Positions 1-8,790 of a stretch of DNA of 31,937 nt are shown in pieces. Positions within the stretch are counted from its first letter, which is position 1. Every line of letters starts with the position of its first letter. A model generated the notes under the pieces. It saw only the letters and a list, made by a program, of their open reading frames with translations. It was not told where the DNA came from and searched no databases. Position numbers and translations under genes: made by a program. Source of the DNA: CAZZBK01 sp964652155 (GTDB lineage Bacteria; Planctomycetota; Planctomycetia; Pirellulales; PNKZ01); the NCBI GenBank assembly GCA_964652155.1, contig CAZZBK010000064.1, positions 1 to 31,937 on the forward strand, read 5' to 3'.

Positions 1-208
1 GCGATTATCACTTAGGACTGCCGCCCCCGACGACCGGAGGCCATGATGAGTATCCCTGTGCTGCACCCGACGGCGGCCGCATTACTTGTAATCGAGACAA
101 CCAGTTCACCTAAGCAGCCGCTGCGGGTGAGCACTACCGTTCGGCATGAAACTCGATTCACCGATCGCAGATGTGAGATGTCGTCTCAATTCCAAAGGGA
201 TCGACGCG

Positions 209-559
209 ATGCAATGGCGCGATGTAGCAAAATATGCTGCGAAGAATGCTGGAGGAGCCATGCTGGGAAGCGTCCTTAGTGGGGCGATTCTTGGTTTCGT
301 ACTCGACTTTCAACCCTTTGTTCATGGACGGGATCAAAGTTTTACTGCTGAGGGTGCGCTCGGAGGCGCTGTATTCGGGCTGTCGGCGGGAACGGTCTAT
401 TTGGCGCCAATCGCAGCAATCCTTGGGGGACTGTTAAGCCGGTTTGTTGGAGGGCATGCTGCCAATGTTTCGGCGATGATTGTCGGATGTGCTATCTTCT
501 GCATCGCAGCACTCTTGGCGATTCTCACATATTTCAACTATTTCGGACTAGCGATGTGA
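209..559 (+). CDS. Small glycine-rich membrane protein, unknown function
   Basis: I do not recognise this family. From the ATG at 209 the protein is 116 residues with three hydrophobic segments: a glycine/alanine-rich first one (about residues 12-33), a second at about 50-78 containing GGAVFGLSAG, and a third near the C-terminus (about 86-112) ending in FNYFGLAM. The product is therefore probably an integral inner-membrane protein. The ATG at 209 was chosen over an in-frame ATG at 146 because AAAGGGA lies about nine bases upstream of it, and because the extra 21 residues look like non-coding translation. Base composition is less GC-rich than the neighbouring ATPase. The gene stands alone: upstream is the window edge, and downstream is a structured gap. 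Length, start and membrane topology are inferred from sequence only. Confidence 0.55.
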   Translation: MQWRDVAKYAAKNAGGAMLGSVLSGAILGFVLDFQPFVHGRDQSFTAEGALGGAVFGLSAGTVYLAPIAAILGGLLSRFVGGHAANVSAMIVGCAIFCIAALLAILTYFNYFGLAM

Positions 560-775
560 CTTCCGAACAAGGCGGTCAACCGGAGCCGCCGATCACGCCG
601 GTTTTGGAATCCAAGTTTTTCGGCGGCGGCCCGGCTATCGCTGCCGTTAGCTCACAACCCCGTCCCACATTCTTCCCGCTGTAAAATTGGGTTTTGCGAT
701 GCGCGACGATTTTCTTGTCTCCACCACCGCCCCAGCGGCTTAATTCGACTCGGATGGCGACCATCCACTTGAATA

Positions 776-805
776 CCCTGGTGTCGAACTCGTTCGACAC
801 CAGGG
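776..805 (+). other. Perfect 13-bp hairpin in the 560-912 gap
   Basis: CCCTGGTGTCGAA (776-788) is followed by a CTCG loop and its exact complement (793-805). There is no T-run directly after it, so it is not itself a typical terminator. It lies twelve bases before the terminator hairpin at 817. The two hairpins together look like the 3' half of a small structured transcript. I see no ORF with coding character in 560-912. Confidence 0.6.
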
Positions 806-816
806 GTCAACGGATT

Positions 817-850
817 AAGCCCAGGCCAAGTGCCTGGGCTTTTTTGTTTT
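817..850 (+). terminator. Rho-independent terminator
   Basis: A 10-bp perfect stem, AAGCCCAGGC (817-826) with GCCTGGGCTT (832-841), has a 5-base loop and runs into TTTTGTTTT. The T-tract is only on the plus-strand side, so it terminates plus-strand transcription: either read-through from the small membrane gene ending at 559 or an unannotated RNA beginning in the gap. The next gene (stop at 913) is convergent on the minus strand. Confidence 0.8.
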
Positions 851-912
851 TCTGGCCACGCTGCCGTGAACACGCCTGGCTGATCCAGATGTCCGTCACT
901 GATGGGCGGTTG

Positions 913-3693
913 TCATCGCAACGGCCTAGTGCGGACGAGCTTGACGAGTTCGATGATCGTAACTGGCGTGAGCGACAACAGGGCGATCAACAGCCATTCC
1001 CACGCAAGCTGCGACGCAACCTCGAACACCGGTTGCGCAAACGGCAGTGTCATCACCGAGAGTTGCAGCAAGCCGGAGACCACGATCGCGCCGAGCAAGT
1101 GTGGGTTCGAGAACCAGCCGAGTTGTGGCATTGATCGCCGTGGACTGCGGCAGCCGATGGCGAAGAACAACTGCGCGTAGGCCGTGACGCAAAACGCGAC
1201 GGTCCGAGCGCGGGGCAAATGCGTCTCGTCCCCCTGGTAGATCAGCCAGAAGGCCAGGGCGGCGACGGTCGCGATCAACGTGCCATGCACAAGAATCAAC
1301 AGTCCCCGCCGCCAGGTCATCACGGACTCGCTGGCCGCTCGGGGTGCGCGGCGCATGATGTCACGCTCGGGCGGTTCGATGCCCAAGGCCAAGGCGGGCA
1401 GCCCGTCGGTCACCAGATTGATCCAGAGAATTTGAATGGCGAGCAGCGGGACCGGCCAGCCCAGCACGGCGGCAACAAGCATTAGCAATACTTCGCCGGC
1501 GTTGCACGACAACAGGTAATGGACCGACTTCTGAATGTTGTCGTAAATGCCCCGACCTTGTTCGATGGCGTTCACGATCGACGCGAAATTATCGTCGGTG
1601 AGCACCATGTCGGAAGCCTCCTTGGTCACGTCGGTGCCGGTGACGCCCATCGCGATACCAATGTCGGCAGCCTTCACGGCCGGTGCGTCGTTCACGCCGT
1701 CGCCGGTCATGGCAACCACCTGGCCTCGGGCTTTCCAAGCGCGCACAACCCGCAGCTTGTGTTCGGCCGAGACGCGTGCATAGACCGAGATCTGATCGAC
1801 TTGCTCGGCAAGCGCCGCATCCGACAGCTCGTTGAGTTCCTGCCCACTGATGGCCCGGTCGGTGTGATCGGCAATCTGTAGCTCGCGCGCGATGGCCAGC
1901 GCGGTGGCTGGATGATCGCCTGTGATCATCACGGGTCGAATGCCCGCGCCGCGACAGACCTGTACCGCCGCGCGGGCCTCATCGCGGGGCGGGTCGATCA
2001 TGCCGACCAAGCCGGCGAATGTCAGCTCGGCTTCGTCGTATGGGGTGCCTGGGGTCATCGGCAACTCGCGATAGGCGAGCGCCAGCACGCGCAGCGCGCG
2101 CGAGGCCATTTCTGAATTTCCGTGCATGATCTGTTCGCGGCGCGCGGCGGTGAGCGGCTCGACTTGGCCGCCGCGGCGTTCGTGGATGCACTTTGCCAAG
2201 ATGGCCTCGGGCGCACCCTTGGTGTACATGACCGCCGAGGCCGGGCCCGTGCGCACCACGACCGACATCGCCTTGCGTTCTGAATCGAAGGGGATTTCAT
2301 ACACGAGGTGCGCTGCGCGGTCATGAGCTTCGATGCCCGCCTTCAGGGCCGCGACAATCAGCGCGCCCTCGGTGGGATCGCCGATGACTTGCCAGGAATC
2401 AGTGTCATCGCCCAGCGGAGTCACGACCGCATGGTTGCAACGCGCGGCGATGGTCAGCGCCTGAATGAGGTCAGACTCGCTCCGCGGGTCGACGGGCTCG
2501 GGGGGCGCGGAGGGGGACGCGCGGCTGCTCAGGAATTGTCCATGCGGCGCGTAGCCTCCACCCGTGACTTGAAACCGTTCGCCGCCGGCCACCAACTCGC
2601 GCACGGTCATTTCGTTGCGGGTCAGCGTGCCTGTTTTGTCGGAGCAAATCACCGTGACCGAGCCGAGCGTTTCGACGCTGGGCAACGTGCGAATGAGGGC
2701 GTTGCGGCTGACCATGCGTTGCAGGCCGAGCGCCAGCGTCAGCGTCACGACGGCTGGCAGCCCTTCAGGCACGGCCGCCACGGCCAGGCTGATGGAGATC
2801 AACAGCGTCTCGAAGAATTTGCCGCCGCGCGCCAATTGCAGGGCGAAGATCACGACCACAATGACCAGACACACGACGACGAGGACCTTGCCCAACTCGG
2901 TCAGTCGACGTTGGAGCGGCGTGGGCTCCGGCGGCGATCGCTGCAGCATGCCGGCAATGCGCCCCAACTCGGTGCTCATGCCGGTGGCGACAACGAGCGC
3001 GCTGGCCTTGCCTTCGGCCGTCACGGTCCCCATGTAAACCATGTTGCGGCGATCGCCCAGCGATGCATTCGCGCTCAGAACGCAGTCGGCTTCCTTGTCG
3101 ACGCTCACCGATTCGCCAGTCAAGGCGGCTTCCTGAACGCGGAGGCCAAAGCCACTCAGCAAGCGTGCATCGGCCGGGACATGATCGCCCGCTTCCAACT
3201 CGATGCGATCGCCGGGCACCAACTCGCGCGCGGGCACAGCTTGCAGCCTCCCCGCGCGAATCACCTTGGCCATTGGGGACGACAACTTGCTCAGCGCCGC
3301 CAAGGCCCGACCCGCCTTTTCTTCTTGCACGTAACCAATGATGCCGTTGAGGAGCACGATCGCCAGAATCGCCGCCGTGTCGGCCCATTCGCCCATCGCG
3401 CCGGCAATGATCGCGGCAGCGATCAGAATCCAAATCACCAAGTCCTTGAACTGAGCGAGCAGCTTGCGCCACGCCGGCACCGGAGGAACCTCGTCCAGTT
3501 GGTTCGCGCCAAACCGACCGAAACGGCTTTGAACCTCGGCCGCGGATAACCCCTGCTCGACCGATTCGACCCCCAACTCGCTCAACAACCGGCCGACTGG
3601 CATGGCATAAGCCGGCACGGCTGGCAACGGCTCGCCGATGGTTATCGATTCAGCGTCGGGAGTCGGTACAGAGTCGTCGTGAGCGGCACTCAT
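913..3693 (-). CDS. Cation-transporting P-type ATPase, P2A (Ca2+-ATPase-like)
   Basis: This is a full-length P-type ATPase (926 residues) of the calcium/SERCA-like group, which exports a cation across the cytoplasmic membrane using ATP. Visible in order are the N-terminal cation-ATPase domain (about 40-110), the actuator motif TGES (192-195), the M4 motif PEGLPA (309-314), the phosphorylation site DKTGTLT with aspartate 352, and the hinge MTGDGVNDAP in the second half. The C-terminal membrane helices contain CNAGE (N731, E734) in M5 and NLVTDG (N759, T762, D763) in M6. These match the SERCA calcium ligands in M4-M6. The M8 position aligned by eye carries YAQLF (Q841) rather than glutamate, as in plasma-membrane Ca2+-ATPases that bind one ion. 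Calcium specificity is inference; Mn2+ is an alternative. The gene is transcribed alone, with its promoter presumably in 3694-3875, which also holds a palindromic repeat. Confidence 0.95.
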   Translation of the reverse strand: MSAAHDDSVPTPDAESITIGEPLPAVPAYAMPVGRLLSELGVESVEQGLSAAEVQSRFGRFGANQLDEVPPVPAWRKLLAQFKDLVIWILIAAAIIAGAMGEWADTAAILAIVLLNGIIGYVQEEKAGRALAALSKLSSPMAKVIRAGRLQAVPARELVPGDRIELEAGDHVPADARLLSGFGLRVQEAALTGESVSVDKEADCVLSANASLGDRRNMVYMGTVTAEGKASALVVATGMSTELGRIAGMLQRSPPEPTPLQRRLTELGKVLVVVCLVIVVVIFALQLARGGKFFETLLISISLAVAAVPEGLPAVVTLTLALGLQRMVSRNALIRTLPSVETLGSVTVICSDKTGTLTRNEMTVRELVAGGERFQVTGGGYAPHGQFLSSRASPSAPPEPVDPRSESDLIQALTIAARCNHAVVTPLGDDTDSWQVIGDPTEGALIVAALKAGIEAHDRAAHLVYEIPFDSERKAMSVVVRTGPASAVMYTKGAPEAILAKCIHERRGGQVEPLTAARREQIMHGNSEMASRALRVLALAYRELPMTPGTPYDEAELTFAGLVGMIDPPRDEARAAVQVCRGAGIRPVMITGDHPATALAIARELQIADHTDRAISGQELNELSDAALAEQVDQISVYARVSAEHKLRVVRAWKARGQVVAMTGDGVNDAPAVKAADIGIAMGVTGTDVTKEASDMVLTDDNFASIVNAIEQGRGIYDNIQKSVHYLLSCNAGEVLLMLVAAVLGWPVPLLAIQILWINLVTDGLPALALGIEPPERDIMRRAPRAASESVMTWRRGLLILVHGTLIATVAALAFWLIYQGDETHLPRARTVAFCVTAYAQLFFAIGCRSPRRSMPQLGWFSNPHLLGAIVVSGLLQLSVMTLPFAQPVFEVASQLAWEWLLIALLSLTPVTIIELVKLVRTRPLR

Positions 3694-3761
3694 GAGTCAC
3701 GAACGTTCCTGGTCGAAAACGAAGCCCCTCTTGAGCGCTGCACAATAAATCAGCGCGACAA

Positions 3762-3810
3762 ACAAAATGGCGGCGGCAAGTGGGGACCGCCCCCAGCCAA
3801 TTTGTTAGGC
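3762..3810. repeat. Short palindromic element, copy B
   Basis: ACAAAATGGC (3762-3771) faces GCCAATTTGT (3796-3805), nine of ten positions complementary. Between them is an inner palindrome, TGGGGACCGCCCCCA. The right arm continues as TAGGC. The same arm and core words occur in the larger inverted-repeat element at 7971-8084, so the two look like members of one dispersed family. It lies in the 182-bp gap between the ATPase and LRR genes, upstream of the ATPase start. Confidence 0.55.
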
Positions 3811-3875
3811 ACCCTCGAACAACATCCGGGCGATGAGGGCTCGAGTCAAGAGCGTCTGGCGTTCGTCCACCGTTC

Positions 3876-5555
3876 TCAGGGGGACACGGCGTTCGGGCCC
3901 TCGGCGAGTTTCTGCTCCTTGATCAGCGGACGGTATTTGCCGCGACGATAGGTTTCGGTGTGGCGAATGATCCGTTCTTTCTCCAGTTCGCCATTGTCCA
4001 GCTCGACCGCTAGCGGAGTGTAGCTGTAGAACGTCACGATGGCTTGACTCTTCTCGAGTCGCACCTCCGGCACCCAACTGAGCGGCTGCGGTGCCCGCCA
4101 TTTCCATTCACCGGGCTTGCTGTCGGGATACATCGACCGCGACTCTGCTTCACCCTCCGGGGGCCGTTTCCAAGGGCTGTCGTCGAGCACCGTGTTGAAG
4201 CCCCAACTGATCCCATGCCAGCCGCCGGCAAACTCCCTGAACTCTCGGCGCAAAATCGACGCATGAAAATAGGACTCCGGAGAATCGTCCCCCGTGATCG
4301 CATCCATCATGTCATCGAGCGCATCGAAAGGCTTGGGCGGTTTAAGAAAATGCGATTCGATCCGCGGACAATCTTCCGGTGCCGGAAACTCAGCGTCGGA
4401 CGGCAACGCCCAAACAAAACCATTCGAGTTGCCCTCTTCCTTGAACACGTAGGCCCGGAGCACATGTCCGTCGCGCATGCGCAGTTCCGGAAAAACGGTC
4501 AGCAATCTCGCCGGCTCCACGCGGCTCTTCGACCACCCGTTGGGGGTCTCGGGAGGAAGCTGCCCCAGTTCGGTCAGCCGTTCGCGCCAGCGGACAATCT
4601 CGGCGGCCGTGAACTTTTTTACGACCGTCTCTTCGGTGGCCGCGGGCTGAGCGGCGGCCTTGATGGGAGGTGGCGGCGGATCAACCGCCGCGAGCTTGTC
4701 CGACTCCACCGCCACCTCCAGTTGTGGGAGCATCCGACGCAGAGCGGTCACGCCGGCCGTTGTCACGAGCGTCCCTTCGATGTTGAGATACTTCAATTTC
4801 TTGCAACTGGCCAACTTGGCCAAACCGGCGTCCGTGATCTTCGACTCCGCCAGAAATAGCGACTCCAACTCCGATATGGCGCTGAACGGCTCGAGCGCGG
4901 AGTCGGACAGCGGCACGCCCGACAACCCGAGCTGGCGTAAGTGCGGAAAGGCGACAAAATAGCGTGTCCAGGCGTCCTGAAAGCCCCGTTGATTGGTGGC
5001 ATCGATCATGACCACCGGATTGCCCGGCAGACGATCATCGTAGTGCACCAAAACGCTGCCCAGCTTTTTCAGTTCGAGCAAAGCTTGCTGCGGCGAAAGC
5101 TTGAACTGTGCAGGCGATGTTTCGACGACGAGTTCTGGCAACGCTTTGCGGAGCGCGGCGATCCCCTCGCTCGACACGCGCGTGCCACGGACGTTGAGCG
5201 TTCGCAATTGCTTGCACGCGGCGAGCCTGGCCAAGCCGGCGTCACTGAGCGCCGTTCCCGCCAAGTTGATGCTCTTGAGCTCGGAAAACGGCGTCAGCAG
5301 TGCCAGCCACTCGTCTTGAAACTCCGGATGGCCCACGAAATCGATCATCGCGATAGGCTGGCCAGGTCGTTGTTCGTCGCGCTGAACCAAGATACCACCG
5401 TGCTCGTACAACGCTTTGAGCGCCGCGCGCTGCTCGGGGGTAAACACCGACTTTACATTGCTTGACGTGGGCGGCTGACCGCCGACCAGGGTCGCTCCCA
5501 GCAGCAGAACCAGGACCGGCAGAACGATGCCATTGCGATCGTGAGAAGCTTTCAT
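3876..5555 (-). CDS. Secreted leucine-rich-repeat protein with internal duplication
   Basis: The protein has 559 residues and a signal peptide (hydrophobic core VLPVLVLLLGATLVGG, about 11-26). Two homologous blocks follow, at about 41-146 and 156-282. Each opens with a conserved stretch ending in MID and FQD.W, then carries LRR-like repeats such as LKSINLAGTALSDAGLARL and LKYLNIEGTLVTTAGVTAL. A proline-rich linker (PPPPP, about 293-297) leads to a C-terminal region of about 250 residues that I cannot assign; it is rich in tryptophan and acidic residues. LRRs usually mediate protein binding, so an extracytoplasmic binding role is a reasonable inference, but no enzymatic motif is seen. It is the last gene of a three-gene minus-strand cluster, 30 bp after its upstream neighbour. 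Confidence 0.85.
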   Translation of the reverse strand: MKASHDRNGIVLPVLVLLLGATLVGGQPPTSSNVKSVFTPEQRAALKALYEHGGILVQRDEQRPGQPIAMIDFVGHPEFQDEWLALLTPFSELKSINLAGTALSDAGLARLAACKQLRTLNVRGTRVSSEGIAALRKALPELVVETSPAQFKLSPQQALLELKKLGSVLVHYDDRLPGNPVVMIDATNQRGFQDAWTRYFVAFPHLRQLGLSGVPLSDSALEPFSAISELESLFLAESKITDAGLAKLASCKKLKYLNIEGTLVTTAGVTALRRMLPQLEVAVESDKLAAVDPPPPPIKAAAQPAATEETVVKKFTAAEIVRWRERLTELGQLPPETPNGWSKSRVEPARLLTVFPELRMRDGHVLRAYVFKEEGNSNGFVWALPSDAEFPAPEDCPRIESHFLKPPKPFDALDDMMDAITGDDSPESYFHASILRREFREFAGGWHGISWGFNTVLDDSPWKRPPEGEAESRSMYPDSKPGEWKWRAPQPLSWVPEVRLEKSQAIVTFYSYTPLAVELDNGELEKERIIRHTETYRRGKYRPLIKEQKLAEGPNAVSP

Positions 5556-5585
5556 GGTCGTGCCTAGATAAAAGAAGAACGAGAA

Positions 5586-6458
5586 TTAATGATATCCACC
5601 GCAATGAGGGCAGTACTTCCGGCCTTTCGCGTCGAAGGGGGGCGGCGTCTGAATCGATACCGGCGGCGGCCTGTCGGCGGCTCCGGCAGCTTCGGCCGCA
5701 AGCGCGTCCTGCTCACGCAGCTTCTGAGTCAGTGTTTGAACCAGATATTCGTCCACGGGCGTCAACGTGTTCAACACGTGCTCTACGCGATTCGCAACGG
5801 CCTGATTGAAGAAATCTCTTCCTTGAGGTTCGCCCAGCACCTCGGCTGCGAAATTAGTAACGTCCGGAGAGATAAATGCGTTGTAGCCGATTGAACCGAC
5901 GGCCGCCCCGGCCAACCCGACGACGGCCCCACCCACGGTTCCCAGGGGCCCAACCGAGGAACCCGCGATCGCACCAGCTAAGGCTGCGCCTCCGGCCGCA
6001 TAGAGGCCTTCTGCGACATCATCGATGACAGCCACGGCCGCGCCGCGGTAGTCTCCCACCGAATAGTAACCACCGGCCGTACCCAACACGTCCGCGTAGG
6101 CCGCAACCGTGCCCAGCAGTTGGGTGTGGTACTTGCCCGCAAACTGCTGGGCCTTGGGGATCGACGTGACGTCGTGGCGTTTCTCCGCTAAGCGAGCGGT
6201 TCGTTGCCCCAAATTTTCGGCTTTCTTCATATATCGATTCCACTGACTGTTGGTCATCGCCCTGGGCGAGCGAAGCGTCTCATCGAACCCTTCAATTCCG
6301 CTAGCTGCGGCTGAGCGATAGGTGCTGTCCGTCGTGCTCGGCTCAGCCGTTTGAGTGCGACTGTCAGGCGATGCAGCCGGATTTTGCTGAGCATGCATCA
6401 CACTCGGCACCAGGAGAATCAGAATTAACCCCACGCTGAGGCGCAATCGCATCGACAT
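5586..6458 (-). CDS. Secreted glycine-zipper protein with C-terminal CPHC motif
   Basis: Unrecognised family, 290 residues. A signal peptide is clear (LSVGLILILLVPSVMHAQ). The middle holds a long glycine/alanine hydrophobic segment, about 151-195, with GxxxG-type spacing (for example GPLGTVGGAVVGLAG). It resembles the hydrophobic hairpins of glycine-zipper or membrane-inserting proteins. The last residues are CPHCGGYH (C283, C286, H290), a possible metal-binding knuckle placed at the extreme C-terminus. The start at 6458 is supported by GGAG eight bases upstream, inside the end of the preceding gene. Only one base separates the upstream stop codon from this ATG, so translational coupling is likely. 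A membrane-inserting or envelope role is inference. Confidence 0.75.
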   Translation of the reverse strand: MSMRLRLSVGLILILLVPSVMHAQQNPAASPDSRTQTAEPSTTDSTYRSAAASGIEGFDETLRSPRAMTNSQWNRYMKKAENLGQRTARLAEKRHDVTSIPKAQQFAGKYHTQLLGTVAAYADVLGTAGGYYSVGDYRGAAVAVIDDVAEGLYAAGGAALAGAIAGSSVGPLGTVGGAVVGLAGAAVGSIGYNAFISPDVTNFAAEVLGEPQGRDFFNQAVANRVEHVLNTLTPVDEYLVQTLTQKLREQDALAAEAAGAADRPPPVSIQTPPPFDAKGRKYCPHCGGYH

Positions 6459-6459
6459 G

Positions 6460-7869
6460 TTATTGGCTCCCGTTCTTAAGCATCACTTTGGCCACGCTGG
6501 GAAAATGGACGAAATCAATTCGATCAAGCCGAAGTTCACCCGACGTTTGCTCATACGTGAGCGCGAGACAAAAATCGGGATTTCGTTCGAGCGCCAAGTA
6601 GACCTGCGCGGACTGCCCGTCCGAGAGCCAGTAGACCGGACTGAATCGACCGAACGTGTCACGTGGAAGTCGTCGGATCGTCTCGGCCGTGCTCGGATGC
6701 GTTCCCACGGCGCTTCCCACAAGCGACGCGATGTCGCCGGATTTGCCGGTTTCGATGAATCGGCCGGAGGATGAGACGAGTTGCCCTAGCACGCGCGGCA
6801 TGGGCTTGCGCTCGTCAAATGCGCTGGCACCGAACGCCAATTCACCGGCGCGCAGCCACGCTCGTGTCAGTTGCATCGTCACGACCCAATCGCTGAACTC
6901 CTGCGATTCAAACGTTCGATCGTTTAATTGCAGCGCGTCGCGCCACGACGGCTTTTCATAGACAACCTGTTGAAACTCACGAAGGTTGTCGACTACCGAA
7001 CGCGATAATTGCTCGACCCGAAATCCATCGCGCTGCAGCCAATCAATCCGCAAATCAAGCGGCAGCTTCCCACGCTGCCGAACGTGCTCGCCGCTGAGCA
7101 GTTCGATACTGACAATTCTCGCCGTCGGCCTCACCTCCCATTGCGTGAACAACCAAACGTCGCTCCAGGGATGGTAGAAACCGACGACCGGGTTGTCCGT
7201 GGTGGGACGCCCAAGATCAAACATCGCTAAGCTGAAGAAGTAGGACCACCCCGCATCGGCATCCTGTTGCCAAATGCGCCGATCAATCTCGCTCAGATGA
7301 TCCAGGACGAGCGGATCAGCGAATTGACTCCAGCCGCTCCCTCCATGCATGACGCACTCATTGCGAAAATCGACGATGGCGTACCACAGTCGCTTGAGCG
7401 CCGCGGCTTCCGAATCATCCGCCTCTGCTTTCACGGTCTCAAGCGAATACGTCAACGCGCCCGTCGCCCCGGAGAGGCCCCCCACCACCAGCCGATAGAC
7501 CCCGGCAGGCAACTCAGCGGCTGGGTTGTCCTTCAGCATCGTCATATAACGCCGCTTCGAGACAGAGTACACCGTCGTGGCGGTCAATCGGTTGCTTTGC
7601 GCCCCAGTGGCAGGATCGTTCCACTGGTACGCAAACTGACTTGCCGTATAACCTCGCGGAATCGTGAACACGCCCGGACGACGAGCAAGGGGTTCCTCCA
7701 AAACCGTCTCCGTCGGTACATCAGCGCTCGCCGTGACCGTATGGAGCGTCCCTGCGGTCGCCTTAGTGCCAATCGCTTCGGCCGACGCCGCAGGTTCAAT
7801 CGCCCTACCAAGGCTCACGCCGACGATGGCCATCAGCACGACACCCTGCAACCACGAATGCTTCACCAT
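6460..7869 (-). CDS. Secreted protein of unknown function, first gene of the cluster
   Basis: I do not recognise this family. The ATG at 7869 gives 469 residues starting MVKHSWLQGVVLMAIVGVSL, a good signal peptide. A GAGGGAGGGA ribosome-binding site lies about eight bases upstream. The longer in-frame start at 7965 would put 32 uncharged residues before the signal peptide and is rejected. The mature protein has a beta-rich N-terminal part (about 60-140) and an alpha-rich middle with many tryptophans, with no catalytic signature that I can see. Its stop (TAA, 6460-6462) is one base from the next start, so it forms an operon with the glycine-zipper and LRR proteins. Confidence 0.75.
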   Translation of the reverse strand: MVKHSWLQGVVLMAIVGVSLGRAIEPAASAEAIGTKATAGTLHTVTASADVPTETVLEEPLARRPGVFTIPRGYTASQFAYQWNDPATGAQSNRLTATTVYSVSKRRYMTMLKDNPAAELPAGVYRLVVGGLSGATGALTYSLETVKAEADDSEAAALKRLWYAIVDFRNECVMHGGSGWSQFADPLVLDHLSEIDRRIWQQDADAGWSYFFSLAMFDLGRPTTDNPVVGFYHPWSDVWLFTQWEVRPTARIVSIELLSGEHVRQRGKLPLDLRIDWLQRDGFRVEQLSRSVVDNLREFQQVVYEKPSWRDALQLNDRTFESQEFSDWVVTMQLTRAWLRAGELAFGASAFDERKPMPRVLGQLVSSSGRFIETGKSGDIASLVGSAVGTHPSTAETIRRLPRDTFGRFSPVYWLSDGQSAQVYLALERNPDFCLALTYEQTSGELRLDRIDFVHFPSVAKVMLKNGSQ

Positions 7870-7970
7870 GCCAAGTCCCTCCCTCGCATCAAGCCAAACG
7901 AATCCAACGGGCTCGTCTCCAATGGGATAACCAGCAAAATCCATGCCCAGCGTGTGCGACTGCAACGATC

Positions 7971-8084
7971 TACTTAAGAGCGTCTAACAAAATGGCTGGG
8001 GACTGTCCCAATTTTTCGAGGGCCGCCGAGAAAATAATGGGGCTGTCCCCCTCGCTGCTGCCATTTTGTTAGACGCTCAAAGTA
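7971..8084. repeat. 114-bp inverted-repeat element, copy A
   Basis: GAGCGTCTAACAAAATGGC (7978-7996) is repeated as an exact 19-bp inverted copy at 8060-8078. With one indel the pairing extends outward to TACTT (7971-7975) and AAGTA (8080-8084). Inside lie two copies of a GGGGAC/GTCCCC-type palindrome (about 7997-8010 and 8038-8051). There is no ORF and no clear target-site duplication. It could be a non-autonomous mobile repeat, or a large hairpin acting as a terminator or regulator just upstream of the secreted-protein cluster. Its arms resemble the short element at 3762-3810. Confidence 0.75.
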
Positions 8085-8581
8085 CTGACAAACGCCTCGA
8101 GCGTTGTGAAGATACGACCCGGGCGATGCCGTCGCGCGTGTCTTGTGGATAGACACCGCGGTGTGCGAAATTGTCGCAGCCGCGCGCTTGTCGCACACAT
8201 TGTCCAGCAGACCTTCCGCGCCAACAGCCAGTGCCCCGACCGTCTGCCCGCCAACGAACGTACCGCATAAGCGCCTCAGTACGTCGGTGGCGTCCATACG
8301 TCCGAGAGCCCGCACCTCCCGAGCTGAAACGTGGGCATTTCACACGAGCTTTTCCGTCGCGTCTGGCGATGCGACTCATTCACGAGCTCAGCCACTCGGC
8401 ATCCCCGGTCTTACCCAATCTTTACTCTCATACCCCTGGTACAAAAAACAGGGGCATTCCAGACCACGTCTGCGCCGAATCTCTGGCCCAGTACCCTGCA
8501 GAGACGCCGCATCAAGGAGCCGGAAATGAACGCGAATGCACGGAAATCTAAGAAACAGAATAGAGTTCGGTCTCAGAAATC

Positions 8582-8611
8582 ATTTCCGTTTATTTCCGTT
8601 TATTTCCGGCC
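8582..8611. repeat. Three tandem 10-bp units ATTTCCGTTT
   Basis: Two exact copies and a third diverging in its last bases (ATTTCCGGCC) sit head to tail. Inverted GGAAAT words occur about 60 bp upstream. The units are too short and have no spacers, so this is not a CRISPR. No function is evident. Confidence 0.6.
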
Positions 8612-8790
8612 ATTCCTTCCGCCGCTCGTCGATCCACGACCGATGTCGGGGCTACCGAGGCTGTCGGTCGATGCGGCACGCTCCGGCGGCAGAGCAGCTG
8701 GCTTGGGGTCTGAAACCAAACACAAAACACCCTCCCCTCAACCGAAAACGGAAAAACGAAAACTATTCCTTTGCAAAATAGGCCACTCGA

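Noticed and set aside
43..279. Plus-strand ORF of 78 codons
   Set aside because: It overlaps the start of the small membrane gene in another frame, lacks a ribosome-binding site and has no protein-like features.
690..850. Possible tmRNA, tRNA or SRP RNA in the structured gap
   Set aside because: CCACCACC and TTCGA words are present, but no T-arm, acceptor pairing or SRP core sequence could be placed.
2308..3549. Plus-strand ORF of 413 codons
   Set aside because: It is antisense to the P-type ATPase, with no signature motif or start signals.
7971..8084. Insertion sequence
   Set aside because: The inverted ends are good but there is no transposase ORF and no clear target-site duplication, so it is listed only as a repeat.
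8143..8551. Overlapping short ORFs on both strands
   Set aside because: Several frames are open at once, none with a domain or ribosome-binding site, and one minus-strand frame runs through the inverted-repeat element.
8582..8611. Possible CRISPR
   Set aside because: The units are 10 bp, directly abutting, with no spacers and no cas gene in the window.
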